Notes: generated by a model from the sequence alone, not told the origin. A stretch of 64,000 nt of DNA from Pseudomonas syringae CC1557 (GCF_000452705.1 NZ_CP007014.1:4804501-4868500); one strand, 5' to 3'. Positions 1 to 8,979 are shown, counted from the stretch's first letter. Numbers and translations: made by a program.

Positions 1-264
1 GAAGCGAAGATCGGTACGTTCAAGATCTATGGCCCGGTAGGCTGCGAGCATTGCAACGGTGGCTACAGAGGCCGGGTCGGCATTTACGAGGTGGTCAAGA
101 AAACAGCGGAGCTGGAGCGCATCATCATGGAAGAGGGCAACTCGTTGGAGATTTCCAGGCAAATGCGCAAGGATGGCTTCAATGACCTGCGTACCTCAGG
201 CCTGTCAAAAGCCATGCAAGGCATCACCAGCCTTGAAGAAGTCAACCGCGTGACCAAGGATTAG
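1..264 (+). CDS. pilB: Type IV pilus assembly ATPase PilB, C-terminal end (5' truncated by window)
   Basis: The frame is open from base 1 to the TAG at 262-264 and gives the last 87 residues of a GspE/PilB-type secretion ATPase. The stretch GCEHCNGGYRGRVGIYEV is the second half of the tetracysteine zinc motif of PilB, followed by the family's usual C-terminal helices (LRTSGLSKAMQGITSLEEV). PilB is the cytoplasmic hexameric ATPase that powers pilus extension at the inner-membrane platform protein PilC. pilC starts 2 bases after the stop, as expected for a pilBCD operon. The N-terminal and Walker regions lie outside the window. Confidence 0.93.
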   Translation, partial: EAKIGTFKIYGPVGCEHCNGGYRGRVGIYEVVKKTAELERIIMEEGNSLEISRQMRKDGFNDLRTSGLSKAMQGITSLEEVNRVTKD

Positions 265-266
265 AC

Positions 267-1484
267 ATGGCCAGCAAGGCAGCAAAAGTCATCGTTTACA
301 CGTGGGAAGGTGTCGACAAGAAAGGTACTAAAACCAGTGGGGAGCTGAGTGGCCATAACTTGGCTCTTATAAAGGCCCAGCTGCGCAAGCAAGGCATCAA
401 CCCAACCAAGGTACGCAAAAAATCTGTTTCGATCTTCGGCAAGGGAAAAAAAATCAAGCCGCTGGACATCGCGTTTTTCGCTCGACAGATGGCAACAATG
501 ATGAAGGCTGGCGTGCCTCTGCTCCAATCATTCGACATCATTGGTGAAGGCGCCGAGAACCCAAATATGCGTGCATTGGTAGGCTCGCTAAAGCAGGAAG
601 TTTCGGCAGGTAATAGTTTTGCGACGGCTCTGCGACAAAAACCGGAATATTTCGATGACCTGTTTTGTAATCTGGTAGATGCTGGCGAGCAAGCTGGCGC
701 ACTTGAAAGCCTGCTGGATCGCGTTGCTAGTTACAAGGAAAAAACTGAAAAGCTAAAAGCTAAAATCAAAAAAGCCATGACATACCCTATTGCTGTTTTG
801 ATCGTAGCAATTATTGTGTCAGGAATTTTGCTCATCAAGGTAGTGCCACAGTTCCAGACGGTCTTCGCCAGCTTCGGCGCTCAGCTACCTGCATTTACTT
901 TGATGGTGATTGGCCTATCGGACATTGTACAAAAATGGTGGTTGGCCATCGTCGCACTATTTTTCGTTAGCTTTTTTATGTTCAAACGCGCGTACAAACA
1001 GTCTCAAAAGTTTCGAGACAGCCTCGACCGACTTCTGCTGAAAGTGCCCATCATCGGGCCATTAATTTTCAAATCTTCGGTGGCACGCTACGCTCGCACG
1101 CTTGCAACAACCTTTGCAGCTGGCGTCCCGCTTGTAGAGGCTTTGGACTCGGTCGCCGGTGCGACTGGCAATGTGGTATTCAAAAATGCGGTTATCAAGG
1201 TCAAGCAGGACGTCTCCACAGGCATGCAATTGAATTTCTCGATGCGTTCAACAGGGGTCTTTCCGAGCTTGGCGATTCAGATGACCGCTATTGGCGAAGA
1301 GTCCGGTGCCTTGGATACCATGCTGGACAAGGTCGCTACCTACTACGAGGACGAAGTCGATAACATGGTCGACAATCTGACCAGCCTGATGGAACCGATG
1401 ATCATGGCCTTTTTGGGCGTGATCGTCGGCGGGCTGGTCATTGCGATGTATCTACCTATCTTCCAACTCGGAAACGTCGTCTGA
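267..1484 (+). CDS. pilC: Type IV pilus inner-membrane platform protein PilC
   Basis: This 405-residue protein has two T2SSF repeats, one in each half, and three membrane segments near residues 171-193, 224-242 and 378-400, the usual PilC/GspF topology and length. It forms the inner-membrane platform that couples the PilB and PilT motors to pilin assembly. The motif FARQMATMMKAGVPLLQSF in the first repeat and YARTLATTFAAGVPLVEAL in the second are the paired repeat starts. It begins 2 bases after pilB and is followed 1 base later by pilD. Codon use in the middle of the gene (about 600-1100) is visibly more AT-rich than in pilD, which is common for pilus genes that exchange between strains. Confidence 0.96.
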   Translation: MASKAAKVIVYTWEGVDKKGTKTSGELSGHNLALIKAQLRKQGINPTKVRKKSVSIFGKGKKIKPLDIAFFARQMATMMKAGVPLLQSFDIIGEGAENPNMRALVGSLKQEVSAGNSFATALRQKPEYFDDLFCNLVDAGEQAGALESLLDRVASYKEKTEKLKAKIKKAMTYPIAVLIVAIIVSGILLIKVVPQFQTVFASFGAQLPAFTLMVIGLSDIVQKWWLAIVALFFVSFFMFKRAYKQSQKFRDSLDRLLLKVPIIGPLIFKSSVARYARTLATTFAAGVPLVEALDSVAGATGNVVFKNAVIKVKQDVSTGMQLNFSMRSTGVFPSLAIQMTAIGEESGALDTMLDKVATYYEDEVDNMVDNLTSLMEPMIMAFLGVIVGGLVIAMYLPIFQLGNVV

Positions 1485-1485
1485 C

Positions 1486-2358
1486 ATGCCCCTCCTCGAC
1501 CTCTTGGCCAGCTCCCCCCTGGCCTTCGTCACCACCTGCTGCATACTAGGCCTCATCGTCGGAAGCTTCCTCAACGTTGTGGTTTACCGCCTCCCAATAA
1601 TGATGGAGCGCGACTGGAAAACCCAATCCCGTGAAATGCTCGGTCTCCCCGCCGAACCGGACCAACCCGTCTTCAACCTGACCCTCCCCCACTCCAGTTG
1701 CCCGCACTGCGCGCACAAGATCCGCCCGTGGGAAAACCTGCCGATCATCAGCTATCTGCTGTTGCGCGGGAAATGCTCGCACTGCCAAGCCCCCATCAGC
1801 AAACGCTACCCGCTGGTCGAGCTGACCTGCGCAGTGTTGTCGGCCTACATCGCGTGGCACTTCGGCTTCGGCTGGCAAGCGGCGGCAATGCTAGTGCTGA
1901 GCTGGGGCCTGTTGGCGATGAGTCTGATTGATGCTGATCACCAACTACTGCCTGACTCGCTGGTGCTGCCGCTGCTATGGCTGGGCCTGATCGTTAACTC
2001 GCTCGGGCTGTTCACCTCGCTGAGCGATGCGCTGTGGGGCGCGGTGGCGGGTTATCTGACGCTGTGGTCGGTGTATTGGCTGTTCAAGCTGGTGACCGGC
2101 AAGGAAGGCATGGGCCATGGCGATTTCAAGCTGCTGGCCATGCTTGGCGCGTGGGGCGGCTGGCAGATTTTGCCGCTGACCATCCTGCTGTCATCGCTGG
2201 TGGGCGCGGTATTGGGAGTGATCATGATGCGTGTGCGCCGGGTTGAAAGCGGCACGCCGATCCCCTTTGGCCCTTATCTGGCCATTGCGGGGTGGATCGC
2301 TTTGCTCTGGGGTGGTCAAATAACCGACTCTTACATGCAGTTTGCCGGTTTCAGATGA
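1486..2358 (+). CDS. pilD: Prepilin leader peptidase / N-methyltransferase PilD
   Basis: This 290-residue polytopic inner-membrane aspartyl protease cleaves the leader of type IV prepilins and type II pseudopilins and methylates the new N-terminal residue. The four zinc cysteines are at C72, C75, C97 and C100, and the two catalytic aspartates are at D149 (SLIDADHQ) and D213 ([10 protein letters not shown]), the positions known for PilD/XcpA. The start at 1486 gives the expected N-terminus with an immediate membrane segment; an upstream in-frame ATG at 1441 would lie inside pilC and is rejected. The stop overlaps the coaE start in an ATGA arrangement, so coaE is probably translationally coupled. 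Confidence 0.96.
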   Translation: MPLLDLLASSPLAFVTTCCILGLIVGSFLNVVVYRLPIMMERDWKTQSREMLGLPAEPDQPVFNLTLPHSSCPHCAHKIRPWENLPIISYLLLRGKCSHCQAPISKRYPLVELTCAVLSAYIAWHFGFGWQAAAMLVLSWGLLAMSLIDADHQLLPDSLVLPLLWLGLIVNSLGLFTSLSDALWGAVAGYLTLWSVYWLFKLVTGKEGMGHGDFKLLAMLGAWGGWQILPLTILLSSLVGAVLGVIMMRVRRVESGTPIPFGPYLAIAGWIALLWGGQITDSYMQFAGFR

Positions 2359-2978
2359 CTCACCCTGATCAAAAACCCTGGATTCTTGGCCTGACTGGCG
2401 GCATTGGTAGCGGTAAAAGCGCGGCAGCGCAGTGCTTTATCAAGCTCGGCATAGACACCGTGGATGCCGACCATGCCGCCCGCTGGGTCGTCGAGCCCGG
2501 GCGTCCAGCGCTGGAGCAGATAGCGGCGCATTTCGGTAGCGGCGTATTGCAGGCAAGCGGCGCGCTGGACCGTGGCGCGCTGCGCAAGCTGATCTTCGAA
2601 AACCCGGAGCAGCGACGCTGGCTGGAAGCGCTGTTGCATCCGCTGATCAATCAGGAAATCGTCAGCCACTTGGCCAAGGCCAAATCGCCGTATGCCATTC
2701 TGGTGTCGCCGCTGCTGATCGAATCCGGGCAATCCCGGATGGTGCAGCGCCTGCTGGTGATCGATGTGCCACCGCAACTGCAGATAGAACGCACGATGCT
2801 GCGCGACAGTTCCAGTCAGGAACAGGTCGAGGCCATCCTCAAGGTGCAGATCCAGCGTGAAGATCGCCTGCGCCACGCTGATGATGTGCTGGTCAACGAC
2901 CGCGATCACGCCTGGCTGACCAGCGAAGTCGAGCGGCTGCACCACTTTTACCTTACTTTGCGTGGAGGCCAATCATGA
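2355..2978 (+). CDS. coaE: Dephospho-CoA kinase
   Basis: This 207-residue cytoplasmic kinase phosphorylates the 3'-hydroxyl of dephospho-CoA, the last step of CoA synthesis. The P-loop GGIGSGKS is at residues 15-22, followed by the VDAD motif and an internal HPLI segment typical of CoaE. The start ATG at 2355 overlaps the pilD stop. The longer frame from 2292 is rejected because it would add sequence inside pilD. The yacG gene follows with an ATG that overlaps the coaE stop region. The order pilD-coaE-yacG is widely conserved in gammaproteobacteria. Confidence 0.96.
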   Translation: MTHPDQKPWILGLTGGIGSGKSAAAQCFIKLGIDTVDADHAARWVVEPGRPALEQIAAHFGSGVLQASGALDRGALRKLIFENPEQRRWLEALLHPLINQEIVSHLAKAKSPYAILVSPLLIESGQSRMVQRLLVIDVPPQLQIERTMLRDSSSQEQVEAILKVQIQREDRLRHADDVLVNDRDHAWLTSEVERLHHFYLTLRGGQS

Positions 2979-3184
2979 GCCAATCAATGACCGTTCAATG
3001 CCCGACCTGCGATGCCCCCGTGGAATGGAGCGCCGCCAGCCCCAGCCGTCCGTTTTGCTCGGAGCGCTGCAAACTGATTGATCTGGGAGCATGGGCTTCC
3101 GAGGAACATGCAATTCCGGTGAGCCCGGATGCTGAGGATGAGATGTTTTCGGGTGATTTAGAGGCGCCGCACAGGGGACATTGA
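2975..3184 (+). CDS. yacG: DNA gyrase inhibitor YacG, zinc-binding
   Basis: This 69-residue protein has the four zinc-ligand cysteines C9, C12, C28 and C32 (CPTC...CSERC), followed by the conserved [12 protein letters not shown] segment and an acidic tail. YacG-family proteins bind GyrB and inhibit gyrase. The gene overlaps the end of coaE by four bases (ATGA) and ends the pil-coaE-yacG transcription unit; palindrome-rich repeat sequence follows. Confidence 0.95.
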   Translation: MSQSMTVQCPTCDAPVEWSAASPSRPFCSERCKLIDLGAWASEEHAIPVSPDAEDEMFSGDLEAPHRGH

Positions 3185-3220
3185 GACGTTCCAGGAGGTA
3201 TGCCCACGCTCTGCCCGACT

Positions 3221-3351
3221 CTCGTGCCAATGCTCCGCGCTGGCATGCATCTCGTGACGCTCCGCGTCACAAACCCAAGCCCCGCCGAACATTCGAGATT
3301 GAACGCAGAGCGTCCAGAAATGCATTCCAACGCGGAGCGCGGGAACGAGAA
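3221..3351. repeat. Palindrome-rich intergenic repeat, copy 1
   Basis: About 130 bases made of nested short inverted repeats around GCTCCGCG/CGCGGAGC and GTGACGC-TCC-GCGTCAC. A related copy lies in the opposite orientation at 6721-6846: the reverse complement of this copy shares the block TTTGTGACGCGGAGCGTCAC and the flanking AATGT and CATGCC elements with it. This is the kind of dispersed, probably structured, intergenic element seen in many copies in P. syringae-type genomes. No coding function is apparent. Confidence 0.65.
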
Positions 3352-3435
3352 TGATCGAGGTCAGAGTCTCTTTTTCAGGCTCATTCCAACACTTTGGCGC
3401 AGTGAAAAGACGTCACCGCACGGATCTTCCCGTTT

Positions 3436-3762
3436 CTACTGAGCCTTTCCGGCAGTGCGAATGGAGTCCCACTCTGTAACAAAAGCAGCTTTCGATTTGC
3501 TATTGAAGAGGCAAAGCTCGGTACCTTGACGACCGTTCATATGCTTCTGCGGATACTGGCCTTGCATGAGGAGAGCTGTGTAGCCAACGCGGTCATCAAA
3601 TTGAGCTGGGGTACCGACAGGTTGGGCATCTTTCAAACCACTGGCTTTGATACAGCTTTCCAGGACGGCTTTGTCGTAAGCTGCCCAAGCATCAGAGCTT
3701 GAAGCTTGAGCTTGAGTGGCAATGGCAGTGAAGCAGAGAAAGGCAAGCGAGGCGACTTTCAT
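3436..3762 (-). CDS. Small secreted protein of unknown function
   Basis: This 108-residue protein begins with a clear Sec signal peptide (MKVASLAFLCFTAIATQAQA, cleavage after about residue 20). The mature part is about 88 residues with two cysteines, one near the middle (ESCIKASGLKDAQ) and one near the end (TELCLFNSKS), which could form a disulfide in the periplasm. I chose the ATG at 3762 because it starts the signal peptide; 25 further upstream codons are open but not plausible. I do not recognise the family. It stands alone between the repeat element and the divergent DUF1780 gene. Confidence 0.7.
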   Translation of the reverse strand: MKVASLAFLCFTAIATQAQASSSDAWAAYDKAVLESCIKASGLKDAQPVGTPAQFDDRVGYTALLMQGQYPQKHMNGRQGTELCLFNSKSKAAFVTEWDSIRTAGKAQ

Positions 3763-3957
3763 AGAGTGGGATTCTTTATCGCAGGAATGAGCAGGGCTGG
3801 AGTACGTGCCGCAGAGTGCTCCAGTTCGGCGTAACAAAGCAAAGCTTTAGCCTGCTGAAAGGTTTTTTCGCTTACTTTGGAGCCCTATGCAAAAAACTCC
3901 CGAAATCACATCAGACTTTATTTTTCACCTTCACATTTGAACGCTAAGCTAGCCCCT

Positions 3958-4585
3958 ATGGATGACTCAGACTACCTGCGCCTGTTGACGATCCAGGCCG
4001 AACAAGCCAACGCCTTTCTGTCCAATGCACGGAAGTGGGAGCGTGAGCGTTGGGTTTGTCAGCGGCTGTTGCAGGGCTGAACATTGCGCACCGGAACGAG
4101 GACTTCACGCCTGCCAGTCAGGAGCCGCCCGATGTGCTGTTTCGTGACGGGCGTTTCGAGGTGTTTTTCGTGCTGGACGAAGGCCGGCGTCTCAATGATG
4201 AGTGGCGCGAGGAGTTGCAACGACGACGTAGCGCGTTCTCGCTGAGCCAACTGGTACGGCGGGAGGCCAAGCCCAAACGCATTCCTGCTTCCGAACTGCT
4301 GCACAGACTGGCCCCTACGCTGCACAAGAAATCCACCAGCTACCGCGAACGCGGCATTGATCTGAGCCAGTTGGACATGATTGCGTTCGCCAGTCTCAAG
4401 CGCGAAGTACTCGACCTCAACAGTCACTTTCCCCCACCCACCGAGTACCTGCGTCAGGGCTGGCGCTCGTTGTCGCTGGTGGGCCGACCTTTGCTCGGGT
4501 ATTGTTCGCGCATCCGGGCGCTCCGGATTTTCTGCGGACCAATCTGGGCCGCAGTGTGGTTTTTGATGTTGGAATCAGTCTATGA
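3958..4585 (+). pseudogene. DUF1780 protein, interrupted by two single-base frameshifts
   Basis: Read in three successive frames, this region encodes the whole of the conserved Pseudomonas protein that starts MDDSDYLRLLTIQAEQAN and ends NLGRSVVFDVGISL. The first break is at about 4073-4076, where a GGG run needs one more G to continue from RLLQG into LNIAHRNED. The second is at 4484-4485, where GGCCG needs one more C to continue from SLSLVG into PTFARVLFAH. Both are minus-one changes in short G/C runs. The function of DUF1780 is unknown. Its TGA overlaps the ATG of the MOSC gene, so the two are normally coupled. Either a recent pseudogene or, since the rest is perfectly conserved in style, an assembly error. 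Confidence 0.75.
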
Positions 4586-5115
4586 GCCCGTTTCAGGAGT
4601 TGCTGGCCGATGTGCCTCAACAAGGCCGTGTGCGCTGGATCGGCGTGCGCCCGGAATCACGCGCCGAGATGATCGAGCTGGACGCGGTGGAAGCGCGTCG
4701 CGAGGCTGGCCTGACCGGCGATCACTCGCGGCCCGGCCCGCGTAATGCGCGGCAGGTCACGCTGATTCAGTGGGAGCATCTGGCGGTGGTGGGTTCGTTG
4801 CTGGGCCGTTCTGCCGAGAACCCTGTATTGCCGCAGGATCTGCGGCGCAATCTGGTGATCAGTGGCATCAACCTGTTCAGCCTCAAGAACCGTCGCTTCC
4901 GCATCGGCCAGGCCATTTTTGAAACCACCGGCTGGTGCCAGCCGTGCGCCAAGCTTGAGCAGCGCCTGGGTCATGGGACCTTCCAGGCGGTGCGCGGGCA
5001 TGGCGGAATCAATGCGCGAGTGCTACAAAGCGGCATTATCCGGCTCGACGATACCGTGCAGGTCGAGCCATTGGACATCAACGATCCCTGGCCCCCGGTG
5101 CGACAGCACGCTTGA
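4582..5115 (+). CDS. MOSC domain-containing protein
   Basis: This 177-residue protein matches the MOSC (molybdenum cofactor sulfurase C-terminal) fold family. Features include the early RVRWIGVRP strand, the GLTGDHS segment, QWEHLAVVG, and the conserved cysteine and hairpin near TTGWCQPCAKLEQRLG followed by GHGGINARVLQSG. MOSC proteins bind molybdopterin or related sulfur carriers and take part in thiol or N-oxide metabolism; the exact substrate cannot be read from the sequence. The ATG overlaps the end of DUF1780 (ATGA), and in pseudomonads this pair sits upstream of DUF3094 and ndh, as here. Confidence 0.88.
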   Translation: MSPFQELLADVPQQGRVRWIGVRPESRAEMIELDAVEARREAGLTGDHSRPGPRNARQVTLIQWEHLAVVGSLLGRSAENPVLPQDLRRNLVISGINLFSLKNRRFRIGQAIFETTGWCQPCAKLEQRLGHGTFQAVRGHGGINARVLQSGIIRLDDTVQVEPLDINDPWPPVRQHA

Positions 5116-5128
5116 GACGACGCATAAA

Positions 5129-5236
5129 GTGATCAGCCCGCTGAACCACGTACCGCAAAGGCGTGTCGAAGAGTACCTTCAGGCAACCTGGCCTGCAGTC
5201 GAGCGCGCCCCGCTCCTGATCCAGGCACTGCGGTGA
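5129..5236 (+). pseudogene. Degenerate DUF3094-like small membrane protein remnant
   Basis: A GTG-started frame gives 35 residues containing PQRRVEEYLQ, which resembles the RVEEYL signature at the N-terminus of the small Pseudomonas protein DUF3094. That gene normally lies exactly between the MOSC gene and ndh. The usual hydrophobic C-terminal membrane helix is missing here; the frame ends in APLLIQALR and a TGA. I read it as a decayed copy. The similarity is short, so confidence is modest. Confidence 0.4.
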
Positions 5237-5331
5237 TGAACCTGTTAACAAGCCATCTGACGCTATGAGCTGCATTGCGCTCGCGAAGATCGAGCTCCCC
5301 CCGAATTCCTTAAACCTTCCGAGTAATCCTT

Positions 5332-6630
5332 ATGACGCATCGTATTGTTATCGTTGGCGGCGGCGCTGGCGGTCTGGAGCTGGCGACCAGTCTGGGTAAA
5401 ACCCTGGGCAAGAAAGGTACGGCCAGTGTCACGCTGGTGGACGCCAACCTGACGCATATCTGGAAACCGCTGTTGCACGAGGTGGCTGCCGGTTCGCTCA
5501 ACTCTTATGAGGACGAGCTGAACTACGTGGCACAGGCCAAGTGGAACAACTTCCAGTTTCAGCTTGGCCGCATGACCGGGCTGGACCGTGCCGGTCGCCA
5601 GATTCATCTGGCGGCCACGCTGGATGAAGAAGGCGCGGAACTGGTTCCGGCGCGTAGCCTGGGATATGACTCGCTGGTGATCGCAGTGGGCAGTACCACC
5701 AATGATTTCGGCACCAAAGGCGCTGCGGAGCACTGCCTGTTTCTCGACAGCCGCAAGCAGGCCGAGCGCTTCCATCAGCAACTGCTCAATCACTACCTGC
5801 GCGCCCATGCGGGTCAGGCCGACAGTACGCAGGAAATCACCGTCGCCATCGTTGGCGCGGGGGCAACAGGCGTTGAGCTGGCGGCGGAGCTGCATAATGC
5901 AGCGCACGAGCTGGCGGCGTACGGGCTGGGTCAGATCAAGCCGGAAAACCTGCGTATCACGGTGATTGAAGCGGGCCCACGGGTCTTGCCTGCGCTGCCG
6001 GAACGTATCGGCGCGCCGGTCCACAAGACGCTGGAGAAGCTGGGCGTTACCGTGCTGACCAATGCAGCGGTCAGTGAAGTGACGGCAGAAGGCCTGGTCA
6101 CGGCTACCGGGCAGGTGATTCCGGCGAGCCTGAAAGTCTGGGCGGCGGGCATTCGGGCACCGGCGTTTCTGCACGAACTGGACGGGCTGGAGAGCAATCG
6201 CATCAATCAGCTGCAAGTGCTGCCGACGCTGCAAACCACCCGTGACGAGAATATCTTCGCCTTCGGTGATTGCGCCGCCTGCCCGCAGAAAGGCACCGAC
6301 CGCAACGTACCGCCTCGCGCTCAGGCGGCTCACCAACAGGCGTCGTTGCTGGCCAAATCGTTGCGCCTGCGGATCGAAGGCAAAACGTTGCCGGAGTACA
6401 CCTACAAGGACTACGGCTCGCTGATCTCGCTGTCGAGCTTCTCGGCGGTCGGCAATCTGATGGGTAACCTGATGGGCAGCGTGATGCTTGAAGGCTGGCT
6501 GGCGCGGATGTTTTATGTCTCGCTGTACCGCATGCACCAGATGGCACTGTACGGCGCCTTCCGCACCCTGATGCTGATGCTGGGCAGCAAAATCGGCAAA
6601 GGCACCGAGCCGCGGATGAAGCTGCACTAG
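5332..6630 (+). CDS. ndh: Type II NADH dehydrogenase (NDH-2)
   Basis: This 432-residue flavoprotein transfers electrons from NADH to ubiquinone at the cytoplasmic face of the membrane without pumping protons. The FAD-binding Rossmann motif IVGGGAGGLELA is at residues 6-17, the NAD-binding motif VAIVGAGATGVELAAEL near the middle, and the FAD-closing FAFGDCAACPQ near residue 310. The C-terminal hydrophobic/amphipathic segment (GNLMGNLMGSVMLEGWLARMFYVSLYR) is the membrane anchor usual for NDH-2. The gene stands alone and is followed by a hairpin terminator at 6639-6664. Confidence 0.94.
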   Translation: MTHRIVIVGGGAGGLELATSLGKTLGKKGTASVTLVDANLTHIWKPLLHEVAAGSLNSYEDELNYVAQAKWNNFQFQLGRMTGLDRAGRQIHLAATLDEEGAELVPARSLGYDSLVIAVGSTTNDFGTKGAAEHCLFLDSRKQAERFHQQLLNHYLRAHAGQADSTQEITVAIVGAGATGVELAAELHNAAHELAAYGLGQIKPENLRITVIEAGPRVLPALPERIGAPVHKTLEKLGVTVLTNAAVSEVTAEGLVTATGQVIPASLKVWAAGIRAPAFLHELDGLESNRINQLQVLPTLQTTRDENIFAFGDCAACPQKGTDRNVPPRAQAAHQQASLLAKSLRLRIEGKTLPEYTYKDYGSLISLSSFSAVGNLMGNLMGSVMLEGWLARMFYVSLYRMHQMALYGAFRTLMLMLGSKIGKGTEPRMKLH

Positions 6631-6638
6631 CGTGTAAC

Positions 6639-6664
6639 GCTCTGCGCAACTTGTGGCGCAGAGC
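6639..6664 (+). terminator. Rho-independent-type terminator after ndh
   Basis: A perfect 9-bp stem, GCTCTGCGC / GCGCAGAGC, encloses an 8-base loop 9 bases after the ndh stop and is followed by the T-rich stretch ATCTTGTCTTG. Confidence 0.6.
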
Positions 6665-6720
6665 ATCTTGTCTTGCTCTCCCAAGCCGGGCCGCTCGGCG
6701 CTATACACAACTCCAACTGA

Positions 6721-6846
6721 CTCTCTTGCCAATGCTCCGCGTTGGCATGCCGTTCTGGACGCTCTGCGTCCGATCTTGAATGTCCAGCCTGGCGCAGATT
6801 TGTGACGCGGAGCGTCACCCAAGGCATTCCCACGCAGAAAACGAGA
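6721..6846. repeat. Palindrome-rich intergenic repeat, copy 2 (inverted relative to copy 1)
   Basis: This stretch carries the same elements as 3221-3351 in the opposite orientation: CCAATGCTCCGCG-TTGGCATGC, GGACGC-TCT-GCGTCC, and the shared block around TTTGTGACGCGGAGCGTCAC followed by GGCATTCCCACGC. Short stems pair within the element, so the transcript would fold strongly. It occupies most of the 400-base gap between ndh and the chemotaxis operon; the rest (about 6850-7030) should hold the promoter of the chemotaxis operon, but I see no convincing -35/-10 pair. Confidence 0.65.
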
Positions 6847-7030
6847 GGCGTCTGGACTCGCACTTCCCGTGCTGACTTGCCGTGTCCGTAATACCAGCTA
6901 CCTTTATCTGAAAGAGCTTTCCTCCACAACTATCGGACGGAAGGCACCCTCCGGCCATCAAGTTCGTCCCGATCACGCAGATAACCCTTACAGTCTTCAA
7001 TCGCAGTAGCACTGTTCAAGGATCGAACCC

Positions 7031-8248
7031 ATGACGTCGAGTCAACTCCACACTGCGCCAGTTCAGAATCATCCGCGTTTCGTCTGGTTTCCGTTGATTC
7101 CTGTTATCCCCGCCGTCGCTTGGGTACTTACCCAGTCGGGCACCACGCCCAACAATCTGATCGCCAGCGCTGTACTGATCGCTCTGGGTATCGGTGCCGG
7201 TATCTGGGCAGCCCGTTCGCAAGCCAGCGAGGTACATCTGGCTGTGGTTCAGGCGCTGGATTATCACAACACGCACAGTGCTAAAAACAATGCAATGGCC
7301 GCCAGCGCGCAGCTTAACGAGGTATTCCTCGGTGCCATGCCGATCTGGGCAAAGCAGGTTGAAAGCTCGCGCCAGCAAACCGAAACCGCCATTGTCGAGC
7401 TGACCGACCGCTTCACCGGTATTTCCCAGCGCTTGCAGGAAACCGTGCAGGCATCGCAACACGCGGCCGGAGAGCTGGACGGACATAATGCCGACGGCGC
7501 GTTGAAAGTATTGTCCCAGAGCGACAGTGAATTGAGCCAGGTGATCGATTCGCTCAAGGCCACTCAGGCCAGTCGCGACCAGACACTTTCTCAAGTGCGC
7601 AGCCTCACCGCCTACACGGGCGAACTGCGCACCATGGCCGCCGACGTCGCCGCCATTGCCGCACAGACCAATCTACTGGCCCTCAATGCCGCCATTGAAG
7701 CTGCCCGCGCCGGCGAAGCAGGCCGTGGGTTTGCCGTGGTTGCCGATGCCGTGCGCAGCCTGTCGAGCAAGTCCAGCGAGACCGGCCAGCAGATGTCGGC
7801 CAAGGTCGACATCATCAATAACGCCATCACTCAACTGGTCCAGGCTGCGTCCAGCGGTGCCGATCAGGATAGCCACTCGGTGACCGCTTCCGAGCAGAGC
7901 ATTCAGAACGTGCTGGAGCGCTTTCAGAGCATTACCGGGCGCCTGGCTGAATCCGCCGACTTGCTCAAGCAGGAAAGCTACGGCATTCGCGACGAGATGA
8001 CCGACGTCCTCGTCAGCCTGCAGTTTCAGGACCGGGTCAGCCAGATTCTGGTCCATGTCCGCGACAACATCGACGCCCTGCACGCGCACGTGCTGCAGGC
8101 CAGCCAGTCTCCCGATCAGGCAGTCGCCATCGATGCCCGGCAATGGCTGGCGCGCATGGAGTCCACTTACGCGACAGATGAGCAACGCCGCACGCATCGT
8201 GGCGAATCGGCAGCGCAGCAGAATTCACAGGAAATCACGTTCTTCTAG
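7031..8248 (+). CDS. Methyl-accepting chemotaxis protein without ligand-binding or HAMP domain
   Basis: This 405-residue protein has two closely spaced membrane helices near residues 20-35 and 43-60 and then a cytoplasmic helical domain. The signalling hairpin tip [32 protein letters not shown] is around residues 206-236, diagnostic for MCPs. There is no periplasmic sensor loop and no HAMP segment, so it probably senses through its membrane or cytoplasmic part or acts as a signalling scaffold. It is the first gene of the chemosensory operon and lies 9 bases before cheY. The C-terminal [19 protein letters not shown] segment resembles receptors that pair with dedicated, non-flagellar or alternative pathways. 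Confidence 0.88.
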   Translation: MTSSQLHTAPVQNHPRFVWFPLIPVIPAVAWVLTQSGTTPNNLIASAVLIALGIGAGIWAARSQASEVHLAVVQALDYHNTHSAKNNAMAASAQLNEVFLGAMPIWAKQVESSRQQTETAIVELTDRFTGISQRLQETVQASQHAAGELDGHNADGALKVLSQSDSELSQVIDSLKATQASRDQTLSQVRSLTAYTGELRTMAADVAAIAAQTNLLALNAAIEAARAGEAGRGFAVVADAVRSLSSKSSETGQQMSAKVDIINNAITQLVQAASSGADQDSHSVTASEQSIQNVLERFQSITGRLAESADLLKQESYGIRDEMTDVLVSLQFQDRVSQILVHVRDNIDALHAHVLQASQSPDQAVAIDARQWLARMESTYATDEQRRTHRGESAAQQNSQEITFF

Positions 8249-8257
8249 GGGTAGATC

Positions 8258-8626
8258 ATGGCTAAGAGTGTACTGGTGGTCGACGATTCGAGCAGTGTCC
8301 GGCAGGTCGTCGGCATTGCTCTGAAAAGTGCCGGATACGACGTAATCGAAGCCAGCGACGGTAAGGATGCACTCAGCAAGCTGACAGGGCAGAAAGTGCA
8401 CCTGATCATCAGCGACGTAAACATGCCAAACATGGATGGCATCACCTTCGTCAAAGAGGTGAAGAAGCTGGCCAGTTACAAGTTCACCCCCATCATCATG
8501 CTGACCACCGAGTCTCAGGAATCGAAAAAGGCCGAGGGTCAGGCGGCGGGTGCAAAAGCCTGGGTGGTCAAACCGTTTCAGCCCGCGCAGATGCTGGCGG
8601 CGGTTTCCAAACTGATCCTGCCCTGA
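8258..8626 (+). CDS. cheY: CheY-like response regulator
   Basis: This 122-residue single-domain receiver has the acidic pocket D9-D10, the phosphoacceptor D53 (IISDVNMPNMDG), the switch threonine in MLTTES and the lysine in VVKPF. It has no output domain, so it acts by protein contact, for example with a motor or with CheA as a phosphate sink. It is second in the operon, directly after the first receptor and before the STAS gene. It is distinct from the FliM-binding CheY of the flagellar cluster only by context; sequence alone does not settle its target. Confidence 0.92.
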   Translation: MAKSVLVVDDSSSVRQVVGIALKSAGYDVIEASDGKDALSKLTGQKVHLIISDVNMPNMDGITFVKEVKKLASYKFTPIIMLTTESQESKKAEGQAAGAKAWVVKPFQPAQMLAAVSKLILP

Positions 8627-8688
8627 TACGTGCACCACTGAACAAGCAGCTCTGATAGCAGCCCTGTTTTAAGTCCCTGGAGGTCAGC

Positions 8689-8979
8689 ATGACGATATCT
8701 GCCGAGACCACCGATGACACTGCACGCGTGCAGATCGATGGCGAACTGACCATTTACACCGTGACCGAACTGGCCGCCCGATTGCTGCCGCAGATCGGCA
8801 GCGCAGCGCGCCTGGAGGTCGATCTGTCGAACGTCACCGAAATGGACGGCGCAGGCCTGCAACTGCTGGCGGTCATTCAGCGCGAGGCCGAAAAGACCGG
8901 CACGGCGCTGCATATGACCGGCCAGAGCAAGGCGGTGACGGAAACCTTCGCGTTATGTAATCCGGGTGTCGTGCTGTAG
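8689..8979 (+). CDS. STAS domain protein (anti-sigma factor antagonist-like)
   Basis: This 96-residue protein consists of one STAS domain: the ARVQIDGELTIYTVTELAARLL opening strand and helix, then VDLSNVTEMDGAGLQLLAVIQREA. The position that carries the phosphorylated Ser/Thr in SpoIIAA-type proteins (usually D-S/T-x-G) is occupied by Gly in DGAG, so regulation by phosphorylation at that site is unlikely. STAS proteins in chemosensory operons are thought to join receptor or kinase complexes. A good ribosome site (TGGAGG) precedes the ATG at 8689. Confidence 0.88.
   Translation: MTISAETTDDTARVQIDGELTIYTVTELAARLLPQIGSAARLEVDLSNVTEMDGAGLQLLAVIQREAEKTGTALHMTGQSKAVTETFALCNPGVVL

Noticed and set aside
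59..253. 64-codon frame inside the pilB end
   Set aside because: The frame starting at base 1 matches the PilB C-terminus through to the stop at 264; this one is a shadow.
5263..6822. A 519-codon open frame on the minus strand
   Set aside because: It is antisense to ndh, whose NDH-2 motifs are complete; the reverse translation has no recognisable domain and arises from high GC codon bias.
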